From: Xanthomarina arctica
GTDB taxonomy: Bacteria; Bacteroidota; Bacteroidia; Flavobacteriales; Flavobacteriaceae
Length of the DNA stretch: 64,000 nucleotides
NCBI RefSeq assembly: GCF_014638915.1
Contig: NZ_BMFQ01000003.1
Span: 744,001 to 808,000, forward strand
Direction: 5' to 3'
Shown: piece by piece, positions 17,001 through 24,226 of the stretch
Numbering within the stretch: position 1 is the first letter of the stretch
Layout: each line of letters starts with the position of its first letter
Notes under the pieces: generated by a model
Database searches by the model: none
Told to the model about the DNA's origin: nothing
What the model saw: only the letters and a program-made list of their open reading frames with translations
Made by a program: the position numbers and the translations under genes

Positions 17001-18980
17001 CAATTTCGAAGTGGTTGGGGAGATGGAATTGCAGTAGATAATATAAAGTTATTTGGAACGAGACCATTAACTACCTCCTTCAATTATGATACCTCAGCAG
17101 TAAATGCATACACAGATGCTGCAGCCACAATACCTTATACGTCTGGTAACCCAGCTACGACCATTTGGATAAAACCGACTGAAGCTCAGCTGAATTTATC
17201 AACATTTAATATCCCAGTTACATCTACACTATCCAATGGCTGTACCGCTAATGGAAGTGTAACTGTAACCAATAATACTAGGGTATTTACAGGTGCTACC
17301 ACAGATTGGAATAATCCAAGTCACTGGAAGCCTGCTGTTCTGCCAACATTAGATAATTGTGTAATTATAAATCCTACGAATCCTACTGTTATAAATAGTG
17401 GTTCAGTTGGGAGTGCTCTTAATGTCATTGTTAACCCCAATGGTAACTTAGAAGTTAATGGTACATTACTCATACAAGAAGATTTAGACGTAAAAACAAA
17501 CGGAAATTTTGTTGTTAACAACAATGCCAGTTTGATTCAAATAGACAACATTCAAAACACAGGTAAGGGAACTATAAAACGTAACAGTATAACTAATAGT
17601 AATGACTATGTATACTGGTCATCACCTGTAAGTAACTTTAACATCAGCAATGTCCCAGGGAATGCATCCTATTATTGGATACCAACTATAAACAGTAATG
17701 GAATTGGGCATTATGGAGACTGGGCAGCAGCTTCTGGATCTATGAATATTGGTCAAGGCTATATTAAACGATCTGGTACGAATGGCACAATCACCAGTAA
17801 CTTTACTAATCGCATTAATAATGGAGATATAACTGTCCCTATTACTAGAGGTAATTATACAGGCCCTAATTATTATGGGACCGGAAATTCCACGGAGGCA
17901 ACTAATTTAGACGATAATTGGAATTTAATTGGAAATCCATATCCGTCTGCTATTTTTGCGGATAGTTTCATTATTCAGAATGCGGGCCTTTTAGGTGAAT
18001 CACCTAGCATTACAGGCACTGTTTATTTATGGACGCACGCATCTGCACCAAGCACTTCAAATAATCCTTTTTATGGCGATTTTGTTTATAACTACAACCC
18101 TAACGACTATATAGCCTACAATCTTTCAGGACCTAATCCCGTGGGGTTTCAAGGGAATATTGCATCAGGTCAAGGCTTCTTCGTTCTAATGGATCATAGT
18201 GCCGCAACACCTTCAAATATCGTTTTTAATAATTCGATGAGAAGTGCATCATATGACAATAGCCAATTTTATAGAACAAACCAAGATCCTTCTCCAACTG
18301 AAAAACATAGAATTTGGCTAGATTTAATAGCTCCAAATAATATGGCAACCTCTATTTTAGTGGGATATATTGAAAATGCCACTGATGGACTAGACCTACT
18401 TTATGATGGTTACGACTTAAGTGAAACTAGCACACGATTCTATTCTTTAATAGGTGAAGAAAAAATGGCTATTCAAGGAAAAGCCCTCCCATTTATAGAA
18501 ACGGATTTGGTTCCTCTTGGGTTACTTATTCCCCAACCTGGAAACTACACCATAGCTATTAACACATTAGATGGTTTATTTGAAACAGGTGCTCAAGACA
18601 TCTATTTAGAAGACACCTTTACTGGAATCATTCACGATTTAAGAGTTAACCCTTATAGTTTTAATGCAGAAGTAGGCACTTTTAACAATCGTTTTGTGTT
18701 ACGCTATACTAATGATGTCTTAAGCAACGAAGAATTTAATACTATTAAAGATCTAAGCATTACTGCTCCAAAAAATGATTACATTAAAATAACTTCAGCA
18801 AAAGATGTTATAAAAGACATCGTGGTATACGATTTATTAGGAAAAGTAATATTTGATACTAAAAACATTCTAAAATCTGAAGTTATTATTAATGACTTAA
18901 AAAATGCTTCTGGAACTTTTATTGTAAAAGTTACTTTAGCAAACGGACTTCAAAAAACACAAAAGGTGATTCTAAAATAA
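14034..18980 (+). CDS. Giant secreted T9SS-sorted protein with two GEVED domains, paralogue of the preceding gene
   Basis: A 1648-aa protein with a signal peptide ending near GYGQ (residues 1-35). The N-terminal 400 residues are Asn/Thr/Gly-rich (NNTLTYFRNSG...). Two GEVED-type modules lie at about 405-560 and 558-715 (each with VDWNxN and GEAEDY). An Ig-like SPRY-free segment follows (to about 830). Then comes a MAM/jelly-roll-like domain (about 832-1012, NENFEDGGLGVF ... GWGDGIAVDNIKLFG). The last 400 residues are homologous to the neighbouring giant protein and end in the same Por sorting domain. Surface adhesion or matrix is inferred. No enzyme motif is visible. Confidence 0.87.
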   Translation: MKQSYILLVLTRMLCAKFNALFLLFALLFSSIGYGQDFNVQHIQNNIARTGGTTSFTPVSSTNSAFVLPNNNRKTHAGRTDETDTNLDSDDLSGAVRLTANNTLTYFRNSGSLNTNMKFSSSIWEYTGTPGGNNQFIVRDRLIVNLNGITNNITQAVSGVTNANKCIPFITGIVTNASDDDADSGTAIAYLENATTLRVQKGSNANNVSVYITLVEFTGSNWTILHGDSGPVNADTGSVNLRANSNGTGTPTSVTDWANSMIFTQHRGNMDDNGVDDAIADNWPLMSPGSNNQTVDWTFNSDHDAKNNGNRHFVHVANNPEISVTRFNGNNDNGAGESTFNITSSGLTSINQALIIGTSTSSGNGTAYGRGWRNYQINSPTQAAHWSHRSGNAMNHEIQIVKLYEDYCTPSSTSTSYYIDDFSTTGGTTNITNNNTGTGITSNGYSDYTAQSASQIAGSVLNFSTDFSDRDTTFGFNIWVDWNQNAIFENSERVYASNAYVTGATGNFTIPGATAAGNYTMRIRNDFYITNPNPCSSINRGEAEDYTLRVVPPGTVTYCEPTSEGPEYVYIDDIRFMGTLNDVDNLNSGYSNGYQDFTNLPHAVQAQGEGMNIYYNNESYSGGAHVKAWVDWNKNGDFSDSGELVYDTGTVSTSSATFGVIIPLGTPIGDYRIRIRNNVVSSSSSYDFDSCEDFDYTNRNYSDGEAEDYIFTVIPACNANIVTVIDGDNCGPGTVDLSITGTAGTTGFKWYSSETGGTLLYDDTASTGTWTTPNISTTTTYWVTAYNGTCESYFRTPVIANINPTPTVIFTPSNPIFCGEEAIQITAGGDVEEVVLVNENFEDGGLGVFTNNNDNPNGNPYDGITAWQNETSPYIPNNTEVWSPAISSGLSGNHFVMSTSDVNPPTGNVYQYLQLTTPVDASNMTNLTLTFDMYYSNFGDQIRIQANGGTGWNTLSTYTTSEGIGTRFENQSINLPTSYNSSSSLSIRIQFRSGWGDGIAVDNIKLFGTRPLTTSFNYDTSAVNAYTDAAATIPYTSGNPATTIWIKPTEAQLNLSTFNIPVTSTLSNGCTANGSVTVTNNTRVFTGATTDWNNPSHWKPAVLPTLDNCVIINPTNPTVINSGSVGSALNVIVNPNGNLEVNGTLLIQEDLDVKTNGNFVVNNNASLIQIDNIQNTGKGTIKRNSITNSNDYVYWSSPVSNFNISNVPGNASYYWIPTINSNGIGHYGDWAAASGSMNIGQGYIKRSGTNGTITSNFTNRINNGDITVPITRGNYTGPNYYGTGNSTEATNLDDNWNLIGNPYPSAIFADSFIIQNAGLLGESPSITGTVYLWTHASAPSTSNNPFYGDFVYNYNPNDYIAYNLSGPNPVGFQGNIASGQGFFVLMDHSAATPSNIVFNNSMRSASYDNSQFYRTNQDPSPTEKHRIWLDLIAPNNMATSILVGYIENATDGLDLLYDGYDLSETSTRFYSLIGEEKMAIQGKALPFIETDLVPLGLLIPQPGNYTIAINTLDGLFETGAQDIYLEDTFTGIIHDLRVNPYSFNAEVGTFNNRFVLRYTNDVLSNEEFNTIKDLSITAPKNDYIKITSAKDVIKDIVVYDLLGKVIFDTKNILKSEVIINDLKNASGTFIVKVTLANGLQKTQKVILK
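18441..18977 (+). repeat. Long direct repeat, copy 2 (3' end of giant gene 2)
   Basis: Near-identical partner of 12929-13465. It includes the region encoding the T9SS sorting domain. The copies diverge abruptly upstream of this boundary, although the proteins remain homologous there. Confidence 0.9.
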
Positions 18981-18983
18981 TAA

Positions 18984-19307
18984 TTAGAAATAATTTGTAA
19001 AACCCCAAAAAGACCTTGACTTTAAATAGTTAAGGTCTTTTTCATTGGCATAAGCTTCACGCTCAAAAGAAATGTTTCTATAAGCCAAATACCAAGATTT
19101 GTATTGAACCAACCTTATTAAAAACTCTAAAACATAAAGCACAAAAAAAGGTAAAACCAATAACTCTATTTGTTGTCTTAAATGAATTCGTTCGTGGTTA
19201 ATTAATGCTGTATCTTTTTTTAGATGTGGATGTTTTAAAAAGATACATGGAAAAATGGCAATTCCTGTATAACCTTTCGGAATGATGTATTTAAAAATTA
19301 AAATCAT
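18984..19307 (-). CDS. Small membrane protein with HExxH motif
   Basis: A 107-aa protein whose family I cannot name. It contains HERIH (about residues 38-42, in NHERIHLRQQIELL) followed by a strongly hydrophobic segment (LLVLPFFVLYVLEFLI) and a downstream FEREAYANE patch. This layout resembles a minimal M48/M56-like zinc peptidase core, with the second Glu-rich helix as a possible third ligand, but the protein is too short for a complete protease. Its last codons overlap the terminator of the convergent giant gene. Conserved-looking sequence and good codon usage suggest a real gene. Confidence 0.65.
   Translation of the reverse strand: MILIFKYIIPKGYTGIAIFPCIFLKHPHLKKDTALINHERIHLRQQIELLVLPFFVLYVLEFLIRLVQYKSWYLAYRNISFEREAYANEKDLNYLKSRSFWGFTNYF
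19007..19042 (+). terminator. Terminator of giant gene 2, inside the end of the convergent gene
   Basis: AAAAAGACCTT (19007-19017) and AAGGTCTTTTT (19032-19042) form an 11-bp stem with a 14-nt loop 26 nt after the giant gene's stop. The same bases encode residues of the convergent minus-strand gene near its C-terminus. Confidence 0.75.
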
Positions 19308-19425
19308 AAATATAAACTTTCAAAAATCAAACCAAAATTACAACTTAAATATGTTCTTTTTAATAACAATAGCTAAAGCAGTGGTATCTGTATAGTTATT
19401 CTAAAACGGATTACAAATGTGGCTC

Positions 19426-19491
19426 ATGTATAGCTCATGTACGGCTCATGTATGACTAATGTATGAAGAGTGTATGACTAATGTATGAAAA
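19426..19491. repeat. 11-bp tandem repeat block (ATGTAnnnCTC type)
   Basis: The tetramer ATGT (or GTGT) recurs at 19426, 19437, 19448, 19459, 19470 and 19481, exactly every 11 bp. Unit examples are GGCTCATGTAT and GACTAATGTAT. Confidence 0.8.
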
Positions 19492-19535
19492 ATAAATCCT
19501 ACAATTCATTCTTAAAATGTTTAAGACGGGTCATT

Positions 19536-19616
19536 CCTATAGCTTCCCTATGGCTTCCCTATGGTTTCCCTATGGTTTCCCTATGGTTTCCCTATGGATA
19601 CTCTATGATTACTTAT
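19536..19616. repeat. 11-bp tandem repeat block (CCCTATGGTTT)
   Basis: CCTAT starts at 19536, 19547, 19558, 19569, 19580 and 19591, with a degenerate TCTAT at 19602. The period is a strict 11 bp over seven units. Confidence 0.85.
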
Positions 19617-19662
19617 GAGAATGGAAAGTTAAAAAAGGAGTTTTTAACAAGAATCATGATTG

Positions 19663-19753
19663 TTAATCAACAATGGTTAATCGAGATTCGCTAATGGTTA
19701 ATCATCAAGCCTTAATCCATATTCATTAATCATCATTCGTAAATCATAAATCA
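19663..19753. repeat. 7-bp degenerate tandem repeat block (TTAATCA)
   Basis: Heptamers related to TTAATCA/CTAATGG follow each other in phase from 19663. TTAATC occurs at 19663, 19677, 19698, 19712 and 19726, and TAAATC at 19740 and 19747; all spacings are multiples of seven. The block ends just before the promoter-like region of the small gene. Confidence 0.75.
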
Positions 19754-19772
19754 TTTCTACTATCTTTACAAC

Positions 19773-19925
19773 ATGAAAAAAAATATTCCCTTAGAGGAAG
19801 GAGATTATTACCTAACACCAGAAGGATATCGCTGTTTTACAGCACAATACCTTCTAAAAAGAGGCTATTGTTGCGAAAGCGGCTGCAGACACTGTCCTTA
19901 TGGGTTTAATGATAAAAGGCATTAG
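19773..19925 (+). CDS. DUF5522-type small cysteine-rich protein
   Basis: A 50-codon gene. The product is strongly acidic and aromatic near the N-terminus (EEGDYYLTPEGYRCFTAQYL) and carries a cysteine cluster GYCCESGCRHCPYG at residues 31-44. This matches the DUF5522 family of about 50-aa Bacteroidetes proteins, thought to bind a metal because of the conserved CC-x3-C-x2-C pattern. Role unknown. It is followed after 160 nt by urocanate hydratase, with which it may be cotranscribed. Confidence 0.8.
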   Translation: MKKNIPLEEGDYYLTPEGYRCFTAQYLLKRGYCCESGCRHCPYGFNDKRH

Positions 19926-20032
19926 GGAATGGCCATGAAGTGAGCTGCAAGAAATAGATGGTAGTAAATGGATTAAAAAACGGTCTGCTCAAATAAGAAA
20001 TATGCACACAACAGTAAACAGATAACTGCTTG

Positions 20033-20061
20033 CCCGACCGTAGCTTTTTAGCGAAGACGGG
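20033..20061. repeat. GC-rich hairpin upstream of urocanate hydratase
   Basis: CCCGaCCGTAGCT pairs imperfectly with AGCgaaGaCGGG (CCCG/CGGG outside, GCT/AGC inside). It lies 27 nt before the ATG. It may be a dispersed repeat or affect translation of the downstream gene. Confidence 0.5.
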
Positions 20062-20087
20062 AAAACAAAACACCAAACATTAAACAA

Positions 20088-22082
20088 ATGACATTTCAAG
20101 AACAAATACTAGAAGGCATTCCAGAAAACCTACCACAAAAAAAATCATACGACCCAAGCGTGAATCATGCGCCAAAACGAAAAGATATTTTATCGGTTGA
20201 AGAAAAAAAACTAGCTCTTAAAAATGCCCTTCGTTATTTTGATAAAAAACATCACGAAACCTTACTTCCAGAATTTAAAAACGAGTTAGAAACTTACGGA
20301 AGAATCTATATGTATCGTTATCGTCCAGATTACGCAATTTACGCAAGACCAATAGACGACTATCCTGCAAATTCCAAACAAGGGGCCGCTATCATGCTCA
20401 TGATTCAAAATAACCTAGATCATGCTGTTGCACAACATCCTCACGAATTAATTACTTATGGTGGCAATGGAGCCGTATTTTCCAATTGGGCGCAATACCG
20501 ATTGACCATGAAGTATTTATGCGAGATGAACGAAGAGCAAACCTTAGTCATGTATTCTGGTCATCCCATGGGATTATTCCCAAGTCACAAAGAAGCTCCA
20601 AGAGTGGTTGTTACAAATGGAATGATGATTCCTAATTATTCTAAACCTGACGATTGGGAGAAATTCAATGCCCTTGGCGTTACACAGTATGGCCAAATGA
20701 CGGCTGGAAGCTTTATGTATATTGGACCTCAAGGTATTGTTCATGGAACAACCATTACCGTTTTAAACGGTTTTAGAAAAATAAAAAAAGAGCCAAAAGG
20801 TAACTTGTTTGTAACTTCTGGTTTGGGAGGCATGAGTGGCGCACAACCAAAAGCCGGAAATATTGCGGGTTGCATTACGGTTTGTGCTGAGGTGAACCCG
20901 AAAATAACCCAAGTACGATTAGACCAAGGTTGGATAGACGAAAAAATAACTGATTTAAACATATTAGTTGATAGAGTTACAGAAGCAAAAACCAATAAAG
21001 AAACGGTTTCTCTAGCTTATTTAGGCAACATTGTAGACGTTTGGGAGAAATTTGATGAAGCAAATATCACTATCGATTTAGGAAGCGACCAGACCTCACT
21101 TCATAATCCATGGGCTGGAGGATATTATCCTGTAGGTATATCTTTTGAAGAGGCCAACGATATGATGGCAAACAATCCAGAATTATTTAAAGAAAAAGTG
21201 CAAGAGACCTTACGTCGTCATGCTCGTGCAATTAATAAACACACGGCAAAAGGTACTTATTTTTTCGATTATGGAAATGCATTTCTATTAGAAGCCTCAA
21301 GAGCTGGTGCAGATGTTATGTCTGAAAATCCAACCATAGGGCGTGAATTTAAATATCCTAGTTATGTTCAAGATATTATGGGACCTATGTGTTTCGATTA
21401 TGGTTTTGGACCTTTTCGCTGGGTTTGTGCTTCAGGGAAACCCGAAGACTTAGCAAAAACAGATGCTATTGCTTGTAAGGTTCTAGAAGAAATTAAAAAG
21501 AATTCTCCAGAAGAAATCCAACAACAAATGACGGATAATATTCAATGGATAAAAGGAGCTCAGGAAAACAAATTGGTAGTTGGTTCGCAAGCTAGAATTC
21601 TTTATGCAGATGCTGAAGGACGTATGAAAATTGCTCAAGCGTTTAATGATGCTATTGCAAAAGGAGACATCGGTTATATCGTTTTAGGAAGAGATCATCA
21701 TGATGTTTCCGGAACCGATTCACCCTACAGAGAAACAAGCAACATCTATGATGGATCAAGCTTTACAGCAGATATGGCCATTCATAATGTTATTGGAGAT
21801 AGCTTTAGAGGAGCGACGTGGGTGAGCATCCATAATGGTGGTGGCGTAGGCTGGGGAGAGGTTATAAACGGAGGTTTTGGTATGGTTCTTGATGGTAGTA
21901 ATGATGCAGAAAGACGCTTAAAATCCATGCTTTTCTGGGATGTCAATAATGGTATTTCCAGAAGAAGTTGGGCAAGAAACAAAGAAGCTATTTTTGCCAT
22001 TAAAAGAGCTATGGAAGTTGAACCTAATTTAAAAGTCACACTTCCTAACTTAGTTGATGAAAAGTTACTTAACTCGTTATAA
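20088..22082 (+). CDS. hutU: Urocanate hydratase
   Basis: Converts urocanate to 4-imidazolone-5-propionate in histidine degradation, using tightly bound NAD+. The 664-aa protein is the long form common in Bacteroidetes (the Proteobacterial enzyme is about 557 aa). It has ELITYGGNGAVFSNWAQYRL, MYSGHPMGLFP, the glycine-rich VTSGLGGMSGAQPKAG NAD loop, and FDYGFGPFRWVCASG with the expected catalytic-loop cysteine. The ATG at 20088 starts MTFQEQILEGIP, as in relatives. The other hut genes (hutH, hutI, hutG) are not nearby, so the pathway is dispersed. The stop lies 17 nt before the next gene's preferred start. Confidence 0.96.
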   Translation: MTFQEQILEGIPENLPQKKSYDPSVNHAPKRKDILSVEEKKLALKNALRYFDKKHHETLLPEFKNELETYGRIYMYRYRPDYAIYARPIDDYPANSKQGAAIMLMIQNNLDHAVAQHPHELITYGGNGAVFSNWAQYRLTMKYLCEMNEEQTLVMYSGHPMGLFPSHKEAPRVVVTNGMMIPNYSKPDDWEKFNALGVTQYGQMTAGSFMYIGPQGIVHGTTITVLNGFRKIKKEPKGNLFVTSGLGGMSGAQPKAGNIAGCITVCAEVNPKITQVRLDQGWIDEKITDLNILVDRVTEAKTNKETVSLAYLGNIVDVWEKFDEANITIDLGSDQTSLHNPWAGGYYPVGISFEEANDMMANNPELFKEKVQETLRRHARAINKHTAKGTYFFDYGNAFLLEASRAGADVMSENPTIGREFKYPSYVQDIMGPMCFDYGFGPFRWVCASGKPEDLAKTDAIACKVLEEIKKNSPEEIQQQMTDNIQWIKGAQENKLVVGSQARILYADAEGRMKIAQAFNDAIAKGDIGYIVLGRDHHDVSGTDSPYRETSNIYDGSSFTADMAIHNVIGDSFRGATWVSIHNGGGVGWGEVINGGFGMVLDGSNDAERRLKSMLFWDVNNGISRRSWARNKEAIFAIKRAMEVEPNLKVTLPNLVDEKLLNSL

Positions 22083-22098
22083 CTTAAAAATTCACGCT

Positions 22099-22695
22099 AT
22101 GAAAAAATTATTACCGAGTCGAAAGCACTTTCGTTTTACAAGTCTTTCGAACAAGAATTTGTATCCAGTTTTAGGCATTTTACTTATTGCTGTTATGCTT
22201 TCATCCTGCACATCTGTAAAAGTAGCTTCAGATTATGATAAAGGAGCAGATTTTGCAACATACAAAACGTTTGCCTTTTATAAACCTGGTATTGATAAAG
22301 CTGAAATTAATGATATTGACAAACGAAGAATCCTCCGTGCTATAGAAAGTGAATTATTAGCCAAAGGCTTTACTAAATCTGAAACACCTGATTTATTGGT
22401 GAGTATGTTTACTAAATCTCGTGAACAAGTAAATGTATATAATAATAATGGTTTTGGACCATATGGCTATGGTTGGGGCTGGAGTCCATATTATTACGGT
22501 AACTATAATACGGTAACCACCTCTACTGAAGGAGTTTTATACATCGACTTAATTGATGCCAATAAAAAAGAACTTGTTTGGCAAGGCGTTGGTACAGGCT
22601 ATTTAAGTCAGAATAACACTAAGAAAGAAGAACGCATTCAAGAATTTGTAACTTCTATTTTCGAGCTATATCCACCCGGATCTGAAAAGAAATAG
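22099..22695 (+). CDS. DUF4136 lipoprotein
   Basis: The product is a lipoprotein of the DUF4136 family. The family pattern is YDKGADFATYKTFAFYKPG near residue 45 and a C-terminal helix ending in a short hydrophobic motif (EFVTSIFELYPPG). With the ATG at 22099 (MKKLLPSRKH) the lipobox Cys is residue 37 (LIAVMLSSC). An earlier in-frame ATG at 22054 would overlap hutU by 29 nt and give an implausible N-terminus, so it is not used. A Gly/Tyr-rich loop (GFGPYGYGWGWSPYYYG) lies mid-protein. Function unknown; envelope localised. A strong terminator follows. Confidence 0.85.
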   Translation: MKKLLPSRKHFRFTSLSNKNLYPVLGILLIAVMLSSCTSVKVASDYDKGADFATYKTFAFYKPGIDKAEINDIDKRRILRAIESELLAKGFTKSETPDLLVSMFTKSREQVNVYNNNGFGPYGYGWGWSPYYYGNYNTVTTSTEGVLYIDLIDANKKELVWQGVGTGYLSQNNTKKEERIQEFVTSIFELYPPGSEKK

Positions 22696-22700
22696 AAACC

Positions 22701-22738
22701 AAAAAAAGGGACTCAATTTAATTGAGTCCCTTTTTTTT
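22701..22738. terminator. Bidirectional intrinsic terminator
   Basis: A perfect 17-bp stem (22701-22717 and 22721-22737; core GGGACTCAAT/ATTGAGTCCC) with a 3-nt loop and long A and T tracts. It lies between the DUF4136 gene and the convergent small secreted protein gene. Confidence 0.92.
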
Positions 22739-22754
22739 TAAAACAATGTTACAA

Positions 22755-23102
22755 TTACTTTTTAACTAACGATTCTTCGTAAGTTTTATATTGAGATGGT
22801 GTTAAAATCTGCTTATAACTATCTTCAATTCGTTTATCTACAGTTTTAATACCTTCTTGTCTAAATTTGTCAGAAGTATCTTTTTTCACCAATTCGCTCA
22901 TGTTTTGTTCTGCATCAACTAACACTTTAAAAACAGCACTTTGTTGTTCACCTGTTAAATTTACAAGCTCGTGCAATTGGTAAGTCTTTTGTTTGGCAAT
23001 AGCTTCAGGACTTTGTTGTCTTTCAGTTGTTTGAGCATTAGAGGATTGCATCCCAATAAAAAATAAAGCTACAAAGCTTAATAACGATACGTATTTTTTC
23101 AT
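22755..23102 (-). CDS. Small secreted LTxxQ-like protein
   Basis: A 115-aa protein with a signal peptide (MKKYVSLLSFVALFFIGMQSSNAQ) and a helical body with two motif copies: NLTGEQQSAVFKVLVDAE (about 50-67) and ILTPSQYKTYEESLVKK at the end. Similar in plan to the 152-aa protein at 4331-4789. Periplasmic location is expected. It could be a Spy-like chaperone or stress protein, but no direct evidence is visible. Confidence 0.65.
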   Translation of the reverse strand: MKKYVSLLSFVALFFIGMQSSNAQTTERQQSPEAIAKQKTYQLHELVNLTGEQQSAVFKVLVDAEQNMSELVKKDTSDKFRQEGIKTVDKRIEDSYKQILTPSQYKTYEESLVKK

Positions 23103-23302
23103 GATTCTTTTTAGTTAATATTATTTATAAAAAAATAAATATACAAAAATTATCAATATACCGTCAATTCCTTGGCAACATCTATAAATAAAATAAGACT
23201 TTTTATCAACTACCAAAGGTTAGAAATAACAGAGAGTTTTTAAGTATTCAATAAAATTATAAAACTAAATCAAAAAAAGCTTTAATTATCAGAATATTAC
23301 AC

Positions 23303-23310
23303 TACCTTTG
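23303..23310 (+). promoter_or_regulatory. Candidate -7 box of the cold-shock gene
   Basis: TACCTTTG fits TAnnTTTG and lies 25 nt before the ATG, giving a very short leader. The upstream -33 element is weak (TTTA). Confidence 0.5.
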
Positions 23311-23335
23311 TCGCTTAATTAAATAAATTATTATT

Positions 23336-23527
23336 ATGAGTACTGGTACAGTAAAATTTTTTAATGACTCTAAAGGTTTTGGATTCATAACAGAAGAAGG
23401 AAACAATAAAGAGCATTTTGTTCATATCTCTGGCTTAATCGACGAAGTAAGAGAAGGTGACCAAGTTGAATTCGATTTAACAGAAGGTAAAAAAGGATTA
23501 AACGCGATTAACGTAAAAGTTATCTAA
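23336..23527 (+). CDS. Cold-shock domain protein (CspA family)
   Basis: A 63-aa single cold-shock domain that binds single-stranded RNA and DNA and melts mRNA structure. It contains the RNP1 motif SKGFGFITEE (about 13-22) and the RNP2 motif HFVHIS (about 29-34), and ends ...NAINVKVI. Length and start agree with the family. It is monocistronic, between a short promoter region and an intrinsic terminator. Unlike E. coli cspA it has no long 5' leader if the promoter called here is right. Confidence 0.95.
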   Translation: MSTGTVKFFNDSKGFGFITEEGNNKEHFVHISGLIDEVREGDQVEFDLTEGKKGLNAINVKVI

Positions 23528-23550
23528 ATATATACTTTTAAAACTTTTTC

Positions 23551-23584
23551 AAAAAGCCTATCATTACGATAGGCTTTTTTATTT
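23551..23584 (+). terminator. Intrinsic terminator of the cold-shock gene
   Basis: AAAAAGCCTATC (23551-23562) and GATAGGCTTTTT (23568-23579) form a 12-bp stem around ATTAC, followed by T residues. Confidence 0.9.
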
Positions 23585-23637
23585 TACTATATTTTAATTA
23601 ACGGAAATTTTCATTCCATTAGAAACTAGGCGCATGA

Positions 23638-23886
23638 TTACATTTCGTTTTCTTTAACTTTTATTTTGGTATCGCCGTCGTCACCTTCCTTAATTTTCAC
23701 CTTTTTATCATCAGTTTCCATTTTGATTTTGGTGTCATTAGCACGATCTTTAACTTCTATATCGGCTCCTTTTGATTGCATATCATCAATTAATTCTTCC
23801 GATTGAGTTTTTTTCTCCTCTCTACATGATGTAAATGAGGTGGCCATAAGTAAGGCCATGAATGACATAAAAATTACTTTTTTCAT
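23638..23886 (-). CDS. Small Lys/Asp-rich lipoprotein
   Basis: An 82-aa protein with a lipoprotein signal (MKKVIFMSFMALLMATSFTSC, Cys21) and a mature part made almost entirely of alternating Lys, Asp and Glu, with a repeated pattern DxKIKxxxDDKKVKIKEGD. Similar short acidic lipoproteins are common in Flavobacteria and have no known role. The signal peptide and lipobox are convincing, so it is taken as a real gene. Monocistronic. Confidence 0.65.
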   Translation of the reverse strand: MKKVIFMSFMALLMATSFTSCREEKKTQSEELIDDMQSKGADIEVKDRANDTKIKMETDDKKVKIKEGDDGDTKIKVKENEM

Positions 23887-24226
23887 AATATTTGATTTTT
23901 GTGTTTATCAAAAATAAACATCATCCCTTCCACAATTTAACTCGAATCAATAATTTAATAACTCATTTATAACCTTCTATCTTCCCGACGGAATACTTTC
24001 TCCGTTCTTATTTAACCTTAAATTTAAAAGTTCTATAATTATGTTCAAACTACATCATTGTCCTTTTTAACCATTAAAAACTTCTAACACTTTTCTTATC
24101 TGAAGTTACTTTTAGCTCTATTTTACCGAATCTTATTTAACCTTCGCTCTTATAAATTCCCTTTCCAATTTTTTTAATCTAACATTTAATCAATTAAATT
24201 ATTAGATTTGTTTACAAATTTGAAAA
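23887..24226. other. 340-bp gap upstream of the 174-aa gene
   Basis: AT-rich DNA with several copies of TCTTATTTAACC-like words (near 24007 and 24131), but no gene. TAGATTTG at 24203-24210 matches the TAnnTTTG -7 box and would leave only about 10 nt of leader before the ATG at 24227. Confidence 0.45.

Larger units (their letters stand above)
19308..19772. other. 465-bp repeat-filled gap
   Basis: Apart from short AT-rich flanks this gap is made of three degenerate tandem-repeat blocks (see separate entries). An open frame at 19485-19694 is simply the translation of one block (LPYGFPMVSLWFPYG) and is rejected as a gene. TATCTTTA at 19761-19768 could be the -7 element of the small gene that follows. 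Confidence 0.6.

Noticed and set aside
19485-19694. 69-codon plus-strand frame (LPYGFPMVSLWFPYG)
   Set aside because: The peptide is the product of the 11-bp CCCTATGGTTT array; no start signal or domain.
19426-19753. Possible CRISPR array
   Set aside because: Units are 7 or 11 bp, degenerate and without spacers; no cas genes in the window.
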